Made by a program: the position numbers and the translations under genes | Notes under the pieces: generated by a model | The model's input: the letters and a program-made list of their open reading frames with translations, nothing else | Databases searched by the model: none | Told to the model about the DNA's origin: nothing | Shown: positions 9,257 to 16,624 of the stretch, piece after piece | Numbering within the stretch: position 1 is the stretch's first letter | Layout of the letters: every line of letters starts with the position of its first letter | Origin: RYN-230 sp963768945 | GTDB taxonomy: Bacteria; Actinomycetota; Actinomycetes; Streptosporangiales; Streptosporangiaceae | Direction: 5' to 3' | DNA length: 64,000 nucleotides | Assembly: GCA_963768945.1 (NCBI GenBank) | Contig: CAVYJW010000001.1 | Location: 186,001 to 250,000 of the forward strand

Positions 9257-10309
9257 GTGATCCGCATCCTGCTCGCTGTAGCGAGCCTGATCGCCGCCCA
9301 CGGACCGGGGCGGGCCGTACTGGCCGGTCCCGGCGGCCCACCGGCTCCGGCCGGCCCGGTCCCCCCGGCCGCCGGGCAGGCAGCCCCGGTCTCCCAGGCC
9401 CCCCCGCCCTCCCCGTCCGGCTGGCCTCCCGGTCCATCGCCGGGGCCACTGGCGCCTCCCCCGGTTCCCCCGGCCGGCCTCCGCGGCCGGCGGCCGCGGC
9501 GGCTGCGCACGCGGATCATCGGGACCGCGGCCGTCCTCCTGGCCGGGCTGATCTTCCGCAAGGCCATTGCGTCCGTGGTCCTGGCCGGGCTGTCCGCCGC
9601 CCTGCACCTGGTCGGCCTCAACGTGCACCTCCCCAGCGTGCGGTTCGCCTGGCCGTGGCAGGTCATCGCCACGGGGACCACCACCAACACCGATCTTGGC
9701 CCCTGGGTGCTGCAGAAGATCGAGGGGATTTCCCAGCCCGCCCTGGGCCAGGCGAACTTCGAGTTCTACTTCACCCGCAAGGTGTCCAAGAACATCGGGC
9801 CGTGGCCATGCTGGTACGCCAGCACGTTCTACGCGGCGGGGCGCGCATCCGCCACCGTGGACCTCAACCCGGGCCCGGCCTGGTGGGCGCCTGCGGCGGG
9901 ACACTACCGGCTGCAGGTCCTCAGCCGGCCCGCCGCCGGCAAGCCCGGGCACGTGCTGGTCACGATGGTGCTGCCCCAGCCGCGCCTGCCCCGGACGGTG
10001 CATGACATCACGATCGACAACATCCCGTCCCACCCGATCGCCACCCAGCACAGCTGGACTTACCCCGGCTTCGGCTGCGGAGTGGTGCTGCGGCCTCAGT
10101 TCTCTGACTCCGTGCTCTACCCGCAGGCCCAGCGGATCGCGTTCTACAAGGCCACGCGCGTTCCGGGGATCACCCGCCCGCTGATCGCCAGCGCCGAGAA
10201 CGAGGCCGCGCAGACGATCCGCGGCAGCTTCATCCAGCCGACGCTGAACGCCCTGGGCTACACGCTGGACAGGTTCACCCTCAGGTGGGCAGGTTCCCCG
10301 GGCAAGTAG
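9257..10309 (+). CDS. Membrane protein with proline-rich N-terminus and extracytoplasmic DUF4230-like domain
   Basis: GTG 9257 is preceded by AGAGGG at good spacing. The frame is open further upstream, but that part is the shadow of the preceding gene. Residues 1-20 could be a signal or first helix, followed by about 60 residues of Pro/Gly/Ala. A basic stretch (RGRRPRRLRTR) then leads into a hydrophobic segment (IIGTAAVLLAGLIF and onward). The outer domain contains VLQKIEGISQPALGQANF, VLVTMVLPQPRL and a C-terminal helix (ENEAAQTIRGSFIQPTLNALG). This pattern resembles DUF4230 proteins of unknown function; the match is by eye only. It is the last gene of the envelope run that starts at 4920. 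Confidence 0.65.
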   Translation: MIRILLAVASLIAAHGPGRAVLAGPGGPPAPAGPVPPAAGQAAPVSQAPPPSPSGWPPGPSPGPLAPPPVPPAGLRGRRPRRLRTRIIGTAAVLLAGLIFRKAIASVVLAGLSAALHLVGLNVHLPSVRFAWPWQVIATGTTTNTDLGPWVLQKIEGISQPALGQANFEFYFTRKVSKNIGPWPCWYASTFYAAGRASATVDLNPGPAWWAPAAGHYRLQVLSRPAAGKPGHVLVTMVLPQPRLPRTVHDITIDNIPSHPIATQHSWTYPGFGCGVVLRPQFSDSVLYPQAQRIAFYKATRVPGITRPLIASAENEAAQTIRGSFIQPTLNALGYTLDRFTLRWAGSPGK

Positions 10310-10391
10310 ATACGGCACCGCGTATGGACCGGAGGGGTCGGGTCACCCTCACCGACGCCCTTTCCCGCCCGGCACCTCAGGACTGCCACAA

Positions 10392-10428
10392 TTGACATGC
10401 CCTATCAAAGTGATATCATATTGATAGG
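10392..10428 (+). promoter_or_regulatory. Sigma-70-type promoter overlapping a 28-bp palindromic operator
   Basis: A perfect -35 TTGACA (10392-10397) is followed after 16 bp by TATCAT (10414-10419). From 10401 to 10428 runs a near-palindrome with outer arms CCTATCAA and TTGATAGG and a core TGATATCA; 24 of 28 positions are symmetric. The -10 lies inside the palindrome, so a bound dimer would block the polymerase. The site is very A+T-rich for this genome. The next gene starts at 10469, about 45 bp past the -10. Confidence 0.75.
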
Positions 10429-10468
10429 TGATCGGGTGGCCGACGCCACAGTCACAGGAGGCATCCCG

Positions 10469-10771
10469 ATGAGCGCAACCATCTTCGACTTCACGCCCTT
10501 CGCCAACCTTCGGAAAGGTGTGCGCGGGTGGTGGCTAACTCCCCCGCGACCCGGCATGCACCGCCTGATCGCGCCATGGGAGTACCGTCACCTCCGCTTC
10601 GCTGGGGTGATGCGTATCGCCGGTGGCAGCGTCGCGACCGTGGCCGGCGTCATATGCCTCGCGTACGGCGTCTACGGATGGGCAGCCTTCTTCCTGGTCC
10701 TTGGAGCGCTGAATCTCGCGGGTGGCTACTGGTACCTCAGAATCGATCGCTCCGTACCTGACCGAACCTGA
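10469..10771 (+). CDS. Small two-helix membrane protein, function unknown
   Basis: ATG 10469 has AGGAGG eight bases upstream and lies just beyond the promoter/operator. The longer frame from 10397 would run through the palindrome and is rejected. The 100-residue product begins MSATIFDFTPF, has a polar segment with Trp and Arg (RGWWLTPPRPGMHRL) and then two transmembrane helices near the C-terminus (about 49-66 and 71-86). No family is recognised. The strong, apparently repressed promoter suggests that its expression is conditional. Confidence 0.7.
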   Translation: MSATIFDFTPFANLRKGVRGWWLTPPRPGMHRLIAPWEYRHLRFAGVMRIAGGSVATVAGVICLAYGVYGWAAFFLVLGALNLAGGYWYLRIDRSVPDRT

Positions 10772-10967
10772 GCTGAGCGCATGGTTGCTGAGCTGCCGGC
10801 TGGCGAACTCGCGGTTGGCGAGCTGGCGGTTGCTGAGCCGGCGCGCCCGCGAAACCCCGGCGCACCACGCGGTGAGTTTCAGCGGAGCTGCGGGTCTGAA
10901 GAGAGAGCGCGGGGCCTGTATGACCGCGTGTCCCGACGTCAGCACCGAGCCGCGTACCGGAGATCCG

Positions 10968-11987
10968 ATGACCGCCAGCGACGATTTCACCAGCCTCACC
11001 GGCGAGTACCGGGCCGAGCTGCTGGTGCACTGCTACCGGATGCTGGGCTCCGCCGACGAGGCCGAGGACGTGGTACAGGAGACCTACCTGCGGGCCTGGC
11101 GCGGGTTCAGCGCCTTCGAGGGCCGCTCCTCGGTGCGCACCTGGCTGTACCGGATCGCCACGAATGCGTGCCTGACCGCGATCGAGCGCCGCGGGCGGCG
11201 GCCGCTGCCCTCCGGGGTCGGCGCCCCGGGCGAGGACCCGCGGGCCCCGGTCAGGCCGGCCCCGGACGTGCCCTGGCTGCAGCCCATGCCCGGGGCGTGG
11301 CTGGGGCAGACGCCGGACGATCCCGCGGAGGTGGCCGCGGCCCGGGCGGGCACCCGGCTCGCGCTGGTCGCTGCCTGGCAGTACCTGCCCGCCCGGCAGC
11401 GGGCGTTCCTCATCCTGCGTGACGTCCTAGGCTGGCCCGCCGCCGAGGTCGCGGACCTGCTCGACACCAGCACCACCGCGGTGAACAGCGGGCTGCGCCG
11501 GGCGCGGGCCCTGGCCGCGCGGACCCTGCCTGCGCAGGACGACGTGGCCGAGCCCGCCGGGCACCGGGAGCGGGCGCTGCTGGACCGCTTCGCGGCCGCG
11601 TTCGAGGACGCCGACGTGGCCGCGCTGGCCACCCTGCTCCGCGACGACGTCGTGCTCGAGATGCCCCCCCTGCCAGCGTGGTTCACCGGCCGCGGTCCGG
11701 TGTTGACTTTCGTTGCGGAAAAAATCCTGACCACGCGCGGACGGTTCCTGTTGCGGCCGGCCCGGGCCAACGGCCAGCCGGCGTTTGCCACCTACCAGCG
11801 TGGCGGTGACGGGGCGTACCGGGCGCACGCCGTGCAGGTGCTGACGGTCACGCCGGGCGGGATCGCGCGGCTGGACATCTTTCTAGACCCGGGCCTGTTC
11901 CGGGTGTTCGGCCTGCCACAGCATCTGGACGAACTGGTGGCGGCCGGCGCGGCGACTGCGGGGTCCGCGGCTGGTCTATCTGGGTAG
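10968..11987 (+). CDS. ECF RNA polymerase sigma factor with C-terminal SnoaL-like domain (SigG/SigJ-like)
   Basis: Region 2 is clear (ELLVHCYRMLGSADEAEDVVQETYLRAWRGF), with a region 2.4-like segment SSVRTWLYRIATNACL. Region 4 (LPARQRAFLILRDVLGWPAAEVADLLDTST) recognises the -35 element. After about residue 205 an extra domain (LLDRFAAAFEDADVAALATLL...) has the SnoaL/NTF2 fold seen in large ECF factors such as mycobacterial SigG and SigJ. In those families the extra domain regulates activity in place of a separate anti-sigma factor. ATG 10968 is chosen for GGAG six bases upstream; the frame is open to 10722 but that part is low-complexity. The SDR gene starts 98 bp downstream and may be co-transcribed. 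Confidence 0.9.
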   Translation: MTASDDFTSLTGEYRAELLVHCYRMLGSADEAEDVVQETYLRAWRGFSAFEGRSSVRTWLYRIATNACLTAIERRGRRPLPSGVGAPGEDPRAPVRPAPDVPWLQPMPGAWLGQTPDDPAEVAAARAGTRLALVAAWQYLPARQRAFLILRDVLGWPAAEVADLLDTSTTAVNSGLRRARALAARTLPAQDDVAEPAGHRERALLDRFAAAFEDADVAALATLLRDDVVLEMPPLPAWFTGRGPVLTFVAEKILTTRGRFLLRPARANGQPAFATYQRGGDGAYRAHAVQVLTVTPGGIARLDIFLDPGLFRVFGLPQHLDELVAAGAATAGSAAGLSG

Positions 11988-12085
11988 CCGGCCGCACCGG
12001 GCGGCCATGGACCACCCGCAGGACGGGATGCTGCTCACGGGCAAGAGCGCGGTCATCCACGGGGCCGGACGCAAGGAGATTGCGT

Positions 12086-12841
12086 ATGACCAGGACAGAC
12101 ATGACGGCGCGGACCGCGGTCGTCACCGGGGCCAGCCGCGGATTCGGCCGGGCCATCGCCACGGCGCTGGCCGGGGCCGGGGCGGCGGTCACCGGCGTGG
12201 CCCGGGACCGGGCCGCGCTGGACAGCCTGCGCGCCGACCTGGGCAGCTCGTTCACCCCGGTAGTCGCCGACGCCGCCGACCCGGTCGTGGCCGGGCAGGT
12301 CATCGACGCCTGCCGGCCCGGCCTGCTGGTGCTCAACGCGGGCGCCGCCCCGCTGCCCCGGCCGATCCAGCGGCACACCTGGGAGACGTTCAGCCGGAAC
12401 TGGGACGTTGACGTGCAGCACGTTTTCCACTGGACCCGCGAGGCGCTGCTGGCCCCGCTGGACCCGGGCAGTCTCGTCGTCACGCTGTCCAGCGGGGCCG
12501 CGGTCCGCGGGTCGCCGCTCAGCGGGGGTTACGCCGGGGCCAAGGCCACGGTCCGGTTCATCACTGCCTACGCCGCGTCGGAAGCGGAACGGGACGGGCT
12601 CGGTATCCGGTTCGTGTCGCTGCTGCCCCAGCTGACCCCGGTCACCCGGCTGGGGGCCGCCGCGGTCGCGGGGTACGCGGCGCGGGAGGGCATCGAGGTG
12701 GCGGCGTTCACCGAACGCGCCGGGCCGTCCCTGACCGCGGAGCAGCTCGGGGAGGTGGTCCTGGATCTCGCCGCCCGAGGCGATGGAGCCGCTCAGGGCG
12801 CGTACCTGCTTACGGCCGCGGGCCTCAGTCCGGCCCCGTGA
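12086..12841 (+). CDS. Short-chain dehydrogenase/reductase (SDR)
   Basis: The protein has the Rossmann NAD(P) motif TGASRGFGRAIA, the NAG motif (LNAGAAP), and the catalytic Ser and Tyr-x3-Lys (SSGAAVRGSP, GGYAGAK). At 251 residues it is normal length for a classical SDR. ATG 12086 follows AAGGAG by seven bases. The gene lies downstream of the ECF sigma factor on the same strand and may be a target or partner of it. Its 3' end overlaps the convergent regulator gene by 17 bp. The substrate cannot be told from sequence. Confidence 0.88.
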   Translation: MTRTDMTARTAVVTGASRGFGRAIATALAGAGAAVTGVARDRAALDSLRADLGSSFTPVVADAADPVVAGQVIDACRPGLLVLNAGAAPLPRPIQRHTWETFSRNWDVDVQHVFHWTREALLAPLDPGSLVVTLSSGAAVRGSPLSGGYAGAKATVRFITAYAASEAERDGLGIRFVSLLPQLTPVTRLGAAAVAGYAAREGIEVAAFTERAGPSLTAEQLGEVVLDLAARGDGAAQGAYLLTAAGLSPAP

Positions 12842-15581
12842 GTGCGGAGGACGGACGACTCCAGTCGCTGACGGCGGCGATGATCTGCGGTGGCGCCTTC
12901 GATGCGGCCCGGGTGCGGGCCGCGTCGAAGGCGGCCGGGGTGAGGTGGTCCCGGGCCGCCTCCAGCACTTTGAGGTACCCGGCCGGGTGCACGGGGGGCA
13001 GGAACACGCCGATCTGGGTGCGCAGGGCGTCACGTGCTCCGGCGAGTTCCGCGGCGCGCTGATAGCCGCCCTGCGCGGCCGCCAGGCTGGCCAGCCCTTC
13101 CAGGTACCAGGGCAGGTAGACCATGTTCCCGGTGGCCTGGAAGAGCGACCCCGCCTCGGCCAGCACGGCCTGGGCACTGGTGGCATCATCCTCGGCCATA
13201 TCCACGTGGCCTAGCAGCATCAGCGACATGGCCGAGCTCCAGGGATCCGCGTACCGCCGCGCCACTGCGAGGCTCTCGTCCAGCACCGCCCGGGCGCGCG
13301 GCAGCTCACCCAGGTTCAGCAGGGCGGTCCCCAGCCCGCCGAGATCCCTGGCCAGGATAGGTTCGGCGCCGTGAGCCCGGTGCTGGTCCGCGCTGCCGGT
13401 GAAGAAGGTCACCGCCTCGTGGTAGCGGGCGGAGTAGATCTCGACTGTGCCGAGCACGAAGAGGGCCTCGGCGCGGCCGCCGGCGTCGCCCAGGGTGGTG
13501 AACAGGTCCAGTGCCTCGGTCCCGAGCGCCGCGGCCTGCTCGAACCCGGCCCCGTTGCTCGCCACCCAGCTCAGGAAAAACAGCGCCTGGGCGAGAATGA
13601 GCGGATCTCCCGATTCCCGCGCCTGCGCCAGGCTTTCTTCGGCCAGGACGCCAGCCCGCGGGGCATCGCCGGTGAACATCGCCGCGTAGGCCAGGCCGAG
13701 CAGGGCTGTCGCCACGGCGCCCGGGTCGGCCGCCGCCCGCGCCAGTGGCAGCGCGGCCTCATGAGCCTGTACCGAGTCGGCGTAGTGGTTCCTCGCGCGG
13801 GCCAGCAGGCCCCGGGTATTCAGGGCCGTCGCCTGGTCGGCTGGGGCTCCGTGCCCGCTGGCCAGGGCGGCAGCCTGGTCGGTGTACTCCAGCGCCTCAT
13901 CGAAGGCGGCCTGGTCCATGGCCAGCCGGGCGGCCCCGGTCAGCCAGTTCACCTGCGTCGCCGGGGGAACCGGACCGATGTCGCCCGGCAGGGCGAACGC
14001 CTCGGTGAACCACCAGCGGCCCTCGCTCAGGTGCCCGCGCTGGGCCCAGAACCTCCACAGTGCCCCGGCAAGCCGGAGCGCCGTCACCCGGTCGCCCCGC
14101 TCCCGCGCCCAGCGGAGAGAGGCCCGCAGGTTGTCATGCTCGTCGTCCAGCCGGGCCAGCCCGTTCGCGGCCTCCGGGCCAGTGAGCGCGATGGCCGCCT
14201 CCTCGGCCAGGGCCAGGTAGTAAGCGGCGTGCCGCTGCCTGATCGCGGCGGCTTCCGAGTGCGCCGACAGCTGCTCGCTCCCGTACTCCCGGATCGTCTC
14301 CAGCATGGTCACCCGGGGGCCATCGCGCGGACCACGCGCTCGCGCCGCCGTCGGCGTCTCGTGCTGCTGGAGCAGGCTGCTGGCTGCGAGCGACGTCAGC
14401 CCGTCCAGAATCGAGGGCCCGGCGCCGCCGGCCGTGCAGATCGCCTCGGCGGCCTCCAGGGTGCAGCCGCCGGTGAACACGCACATCTGCCGGAACAGCG
14501 CCTGTTCCGGCTGCTCCAGGAGCTCGTAGCTCCAGGCGATCGCGTCCCTCATGGTCTTCTGCCGGCCGGGCAGATCGTGCGCCCCGCCGGCCAGCACCGG
14601 CAGCCGGCGGTCCAGCCGGTCGAGCAGAGCCGCTGGTGAGAGGAGCCGGGTCCGCGCCGCGGCCAGCTCGATGGCCAGCGGCAGCCCGTCCAGCCGCCGG
14701 CAGATCCCGGCCACGGCCAGTGCGGTCCCGGCGTCCAGGGTCAGTTCCGCGCCGGTGGCGCGCGCACGCTCCACGAACAGCTGTGCGGCCGGCGACCCGG
14801 CCAGCGTTTCCGGCGGGCCGGCGGCCTCGGGCACGGCCAGCGGGGCGATCGGGTACTCGCGGCCGCCCCGCACGTCCAGGGCGACCCGGCTGGTGACCAG
14901 CATGACCAGTTGCGGGCAGGCCTCCAGCAGGGCGAGCACGCTCTCCCGGGCGGCCAGGAGGTGCTCGAAATTGTCCAGCAGGACCAGCAGTTGCCGGGCT
15001 CGCAAGGCGGCTGCCAGCCGCCCGGGCAGCGGGGCCGGGTCGCGCTCGTCCACCCCCAGGCACCGGGCGATCGCGCTCAGCACCAGGCCCGGATCGCGCA
15101 GCGGCGCCAAGTCCACGAACACGGCGCCGTCGGCGAGGTCACGGGTCATCTGCGCGGCCACCTCGATGGCCAGCCGGGTCTTGCCCACGCCGCCCGGCCC
15201 CGTGAGGGCCAGCAGCTGGATGTCGCCCCGGCGGAGCAGTTTGAGTACCGCGGCCGTCACGCCGGCCCGGCCGATCAGCGGAGTGAGCGGCCGCGGCAGG
15301 CCCCCCCGGGGTAGCGCCGCCTGGCCTGCCGCGCCCGTCCCGCGAGTGCCTTGCGGCCGGGCGGCGGCGAGCAGTTCCACGCGCCCGTCCGGATCTGTCC
15401 CCAGCGCGTCGGCGAGCAGGGTCACCGTGCCGAGGCGCGGCATACGGTCCGGGTCGCGCTCCAGGTCACTGACGGCCTTGGCGCTGAGCCCGGCCCGCTC
15501 GGCCAGCGCTTCCTGGGTCAGCCCCGCCGCCAGCCGGTGTCGTTTCAGCAGCGCGCCGAAGCCAGCGGCGCCCGGGCTCAC
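12825..15581 (-). CDS. XRE-type helix-turn-helix / NB-ARC ATPase / TPR transcriptional regulator
   Basis: The 918-residue protein has an N-terminal XRE helix-turn-helix (about 5-65, AGLTQEALAERAGLSAKAVSDLE). A STAND/NB-ARC ATPase follows, with Walker A GPGGVGKTRLA (about 128-138) and a Walker B-like segment LLVLLDNFEHLL. The C-terminal half (about 560-910) is alpha-helical TPR-like sequence. Such proteins are large ATP-dependent regulators, often of secondary metabolism or stress genes, with the repeats sensing a partner. GTG 15581 is chosen because CGGAGCG lies six bases upstream and it starts right before the HTH; the frame is open to 16070 but runs under the divergent gene at 15708. Confidence 0.87.
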   Translation of the reverse strand: MSPGAAGFGALLKRHRLAAGLTQEALAERAGLSAKAVSDLERDPDRMPRLGTVTLLADALGTDPDGRVELLAAARPQGTRGTGAAGQAALPRGGLPRPLTPLIGRAGVTAAVLKLLRRGDIQLLALTGPGGVGKTRLAIEVAAQMTRDLADGAVFVDLAPLRDPGLVLSAIARCLGVDERDPAPLPGRLAAALRARQLLVLLDNFEHLLAARESVLALLEACPQLVMLVTSRVALDVRGGREYPIAPLAVPEAAGPPETLAGSPAAQLFVERARATGAELTLDAGTALAVAGICRRLDGLPLAIELAAARTRLLSPAALLDRLDRRLPVLAGGAHDLPGRQKTMRDAIAWSYELLEQPEQALFRQMCVFTGGCTLEAAEAICTAGGAGPSILDGLTSLAASSLLQQHETPTAARARGPRDGPRVTMLETIREYGSEQLSAHSEAAAIRQRHAAYYLALAEEAAIALTGPEAANGLARLDDEHDNLRASLRWARERGDRVTALRLAGALWRFWAQRGHLSEGRWWFTEAFALPGDIGPVPPATQVNWLTGAARLAMDQAAFDEALEYTDQAAALASGHGAPADQATALNTRGLLARARNHYADSVQAHEAALPLARAAADPGAVATALLGLAYAAMFTGDAPRAGVLAEESLAQARESGDPLILAQALFFLSWVASNGAGFEQAAALGTEALDLFTTLGDAGGRAEALFVLGTVEIYSARYHEAVTFFTGSADQHRAHGAEPILARDLGGLGTALLNLGELPRARAVLDESLAVARRYADPWSSAMSLMLLGHVDMAEDDATSAQAVLAEAGSLFQATGNMVYLPWYLEGLASLAAAQGGYQRAAELAGARDALRTQIGVFLPPVHPAGYLKVLEAARDHLTPAAFDAARTRAASKAPPQIIAAVSDWSRPSSALTGPD

Positions 15582-15707
15582 CGCTCGCTCCGCAGGCCGG
15601 CGGCCGGGAAACGGGGAGACAACGGGGAGGGCTCGTCCTGTTGCCCCGTGCGGTCCCCGCCGACCCTGGGACCAGGCCGCCTGCCGAGATGCCTGGGGAG
15701 CACGACC

Positions 15708-16148
15708 ATGGCCCCTGATGAACTGAAGTCCCGCGCCCGCCGCGTCATCGAGGAGATCCTCAACCAGGGCGACATCGCCGTCGCCAATGAGCTCATCTCC
15801 CCCGACTGCGTGCACCACAACCCCGGCGGCCCGCCTGTCCCGGGCCTCACGGCGCTCAGGGACTGGCTGACGCTGACCCTGAGTATCTTCCCTGATTTCC
15901 ACGCGATTGTGGAGGACGAGATCGCCGAGGACGACCGGGTGGTGCAGCGCATCACCTGCTACGGCACTCATGAGGGCGAGTTCTCCGGTGTCCGGCCGAC
16001 TGGCCAGCAGGTCTCGTTCCAGATTATCGAGATCAGCCGGGCCGGGCCGGACGGCAGGTTCGCCGAGCACTGGTCAAACGCGGATCTGCCCGGGGTGCTG
16101 CGCCAGCTCGCCGCGCCTTCGCCGGCAAGCCCGCCCTCAGCAGACTGA
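15708..16148 (+). CDS. SnoaL-like ester cyclase / polyketide cyclase family protein
   Basis: The 146-residue protein has the typical small alpha+beta cone with VIEEILNQGDIAVANELISPDCVHHNP, LTLTLSIFPDFHAIVEDEIAEDDRVV and HWSNADLPGVLRQL. This is the pattern of SnoaL-like ester cyclases, many of unknown substrate. ATG 15708 has GGGGAG eight bases upstream. The DUF6220 gene follows 25 bp later, so the two and the kinase after them probably form one transcript. The gene is divergent from the XRE/NB-ARC regulator, which may control it. Confidence 0.85.
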   Translation: MAPDELKSRARRVIEEILNQGDIAVANELISPDCVHHNPGGPPVPGLTALRDWLTLTLSIFPDFHAIVEDEIAEDDRVVQRITCYGTHEGEFSGVRPTGQQVSFQIIEISRAGPDGRFAEHWSNADLPGVLRQLAAPSPASPPSAD

Positions 16149-16173
16149 CCTCTGCATCCTCAGGGGGAACCCG

Positions 16174-16611
16174 ATGTCTTCCAGCGTCCAGACGGACAGC
16201 ACGTCCCGGTTCACCAGCGCCCGGCGTGGTGCGCTCGCCGCCTACCGCTGGCTGCTGCTGGGCTTCCTGCTGCTCGGCGCCGTCCAGATCTTCCTGGCCG
16301 GCCTGGGGGCGTTCAGGCTCGACAACACAGGCGTCTCCGGTGATACTGCCTTCGCCCCGCACCGCGCGATCGGGTTCGCGATGGCCGGCGTCGCGCTGGT
16401 GATCTTGATCCTGGCCCTCATCGCCCGGCCTGGGACCCGGGCGGCCGTCCTCGCGGCCGTGATGTTCGTCCTGGCGTTCCTGGCCCAGAGCGTCCTCGCG
16501 AGCCTGGCCGACAACACCGTGCTGTTCGGGGGCCTGCACGCCCTGGACGGGCTGGCCATCCTGGGCATTGCCGCGTTCCTGTACGTATCGGTGCGCCGGC
16601 GGCCGTCGTGA
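16174..16611 (+). CDS. Four-helix membrane protein (DUF6220-like)
   Basis: The product has 145 residues and four predicted transmembrane helices (about 25-45, 62-85, 89-110, 120-138) joined by short loops. It includes AFAPHRAIGFAMAGVALVILI and GGLHALDGLAILGIA. His residues in helices 2 and 4 (PHRAIG and GLHAL) are suggestive of a cofactor or haem site; that is inference. This resembles the DUF6220 family. ATG 16174 has AGGGGG six bases upstream. The histidine kinase begins only 13 bp after its stop, so this protein may be a partner of the sensor. Confidence 0.75.
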   Translation: MSSSVQTDSTSRFTSARRGALAAYRWLLLGFLLLGAVQIFLAGLGAFRLDNTGVSGDTAFAPHRAIGFAMAGVALVILILALIARPGTRAAVLAAVMFVLAFLAQSVLASLADNTVLFGGLHALDGLAILGIAAFLYVSVRRRPS

Positions 16612-16624
16612 CGGGCTGCGCGTC

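Noticed and set aside
10397..10468. A longer N-terminus for the small membrane protein
   Set aside because: It would be encoded by the palindromic promoter itself, while ATG 10469 has AGGAGG at proper spacing.
12825..16070. A 1081-residue version of the XRE/NB-ARC regulator starting at 16070
   Set aside because: The extra 163 residues lie opposite the ester cyclase-like gene; GTG 15581 has a good ribosome-binding site and starts directly before the helix-turn-helix.
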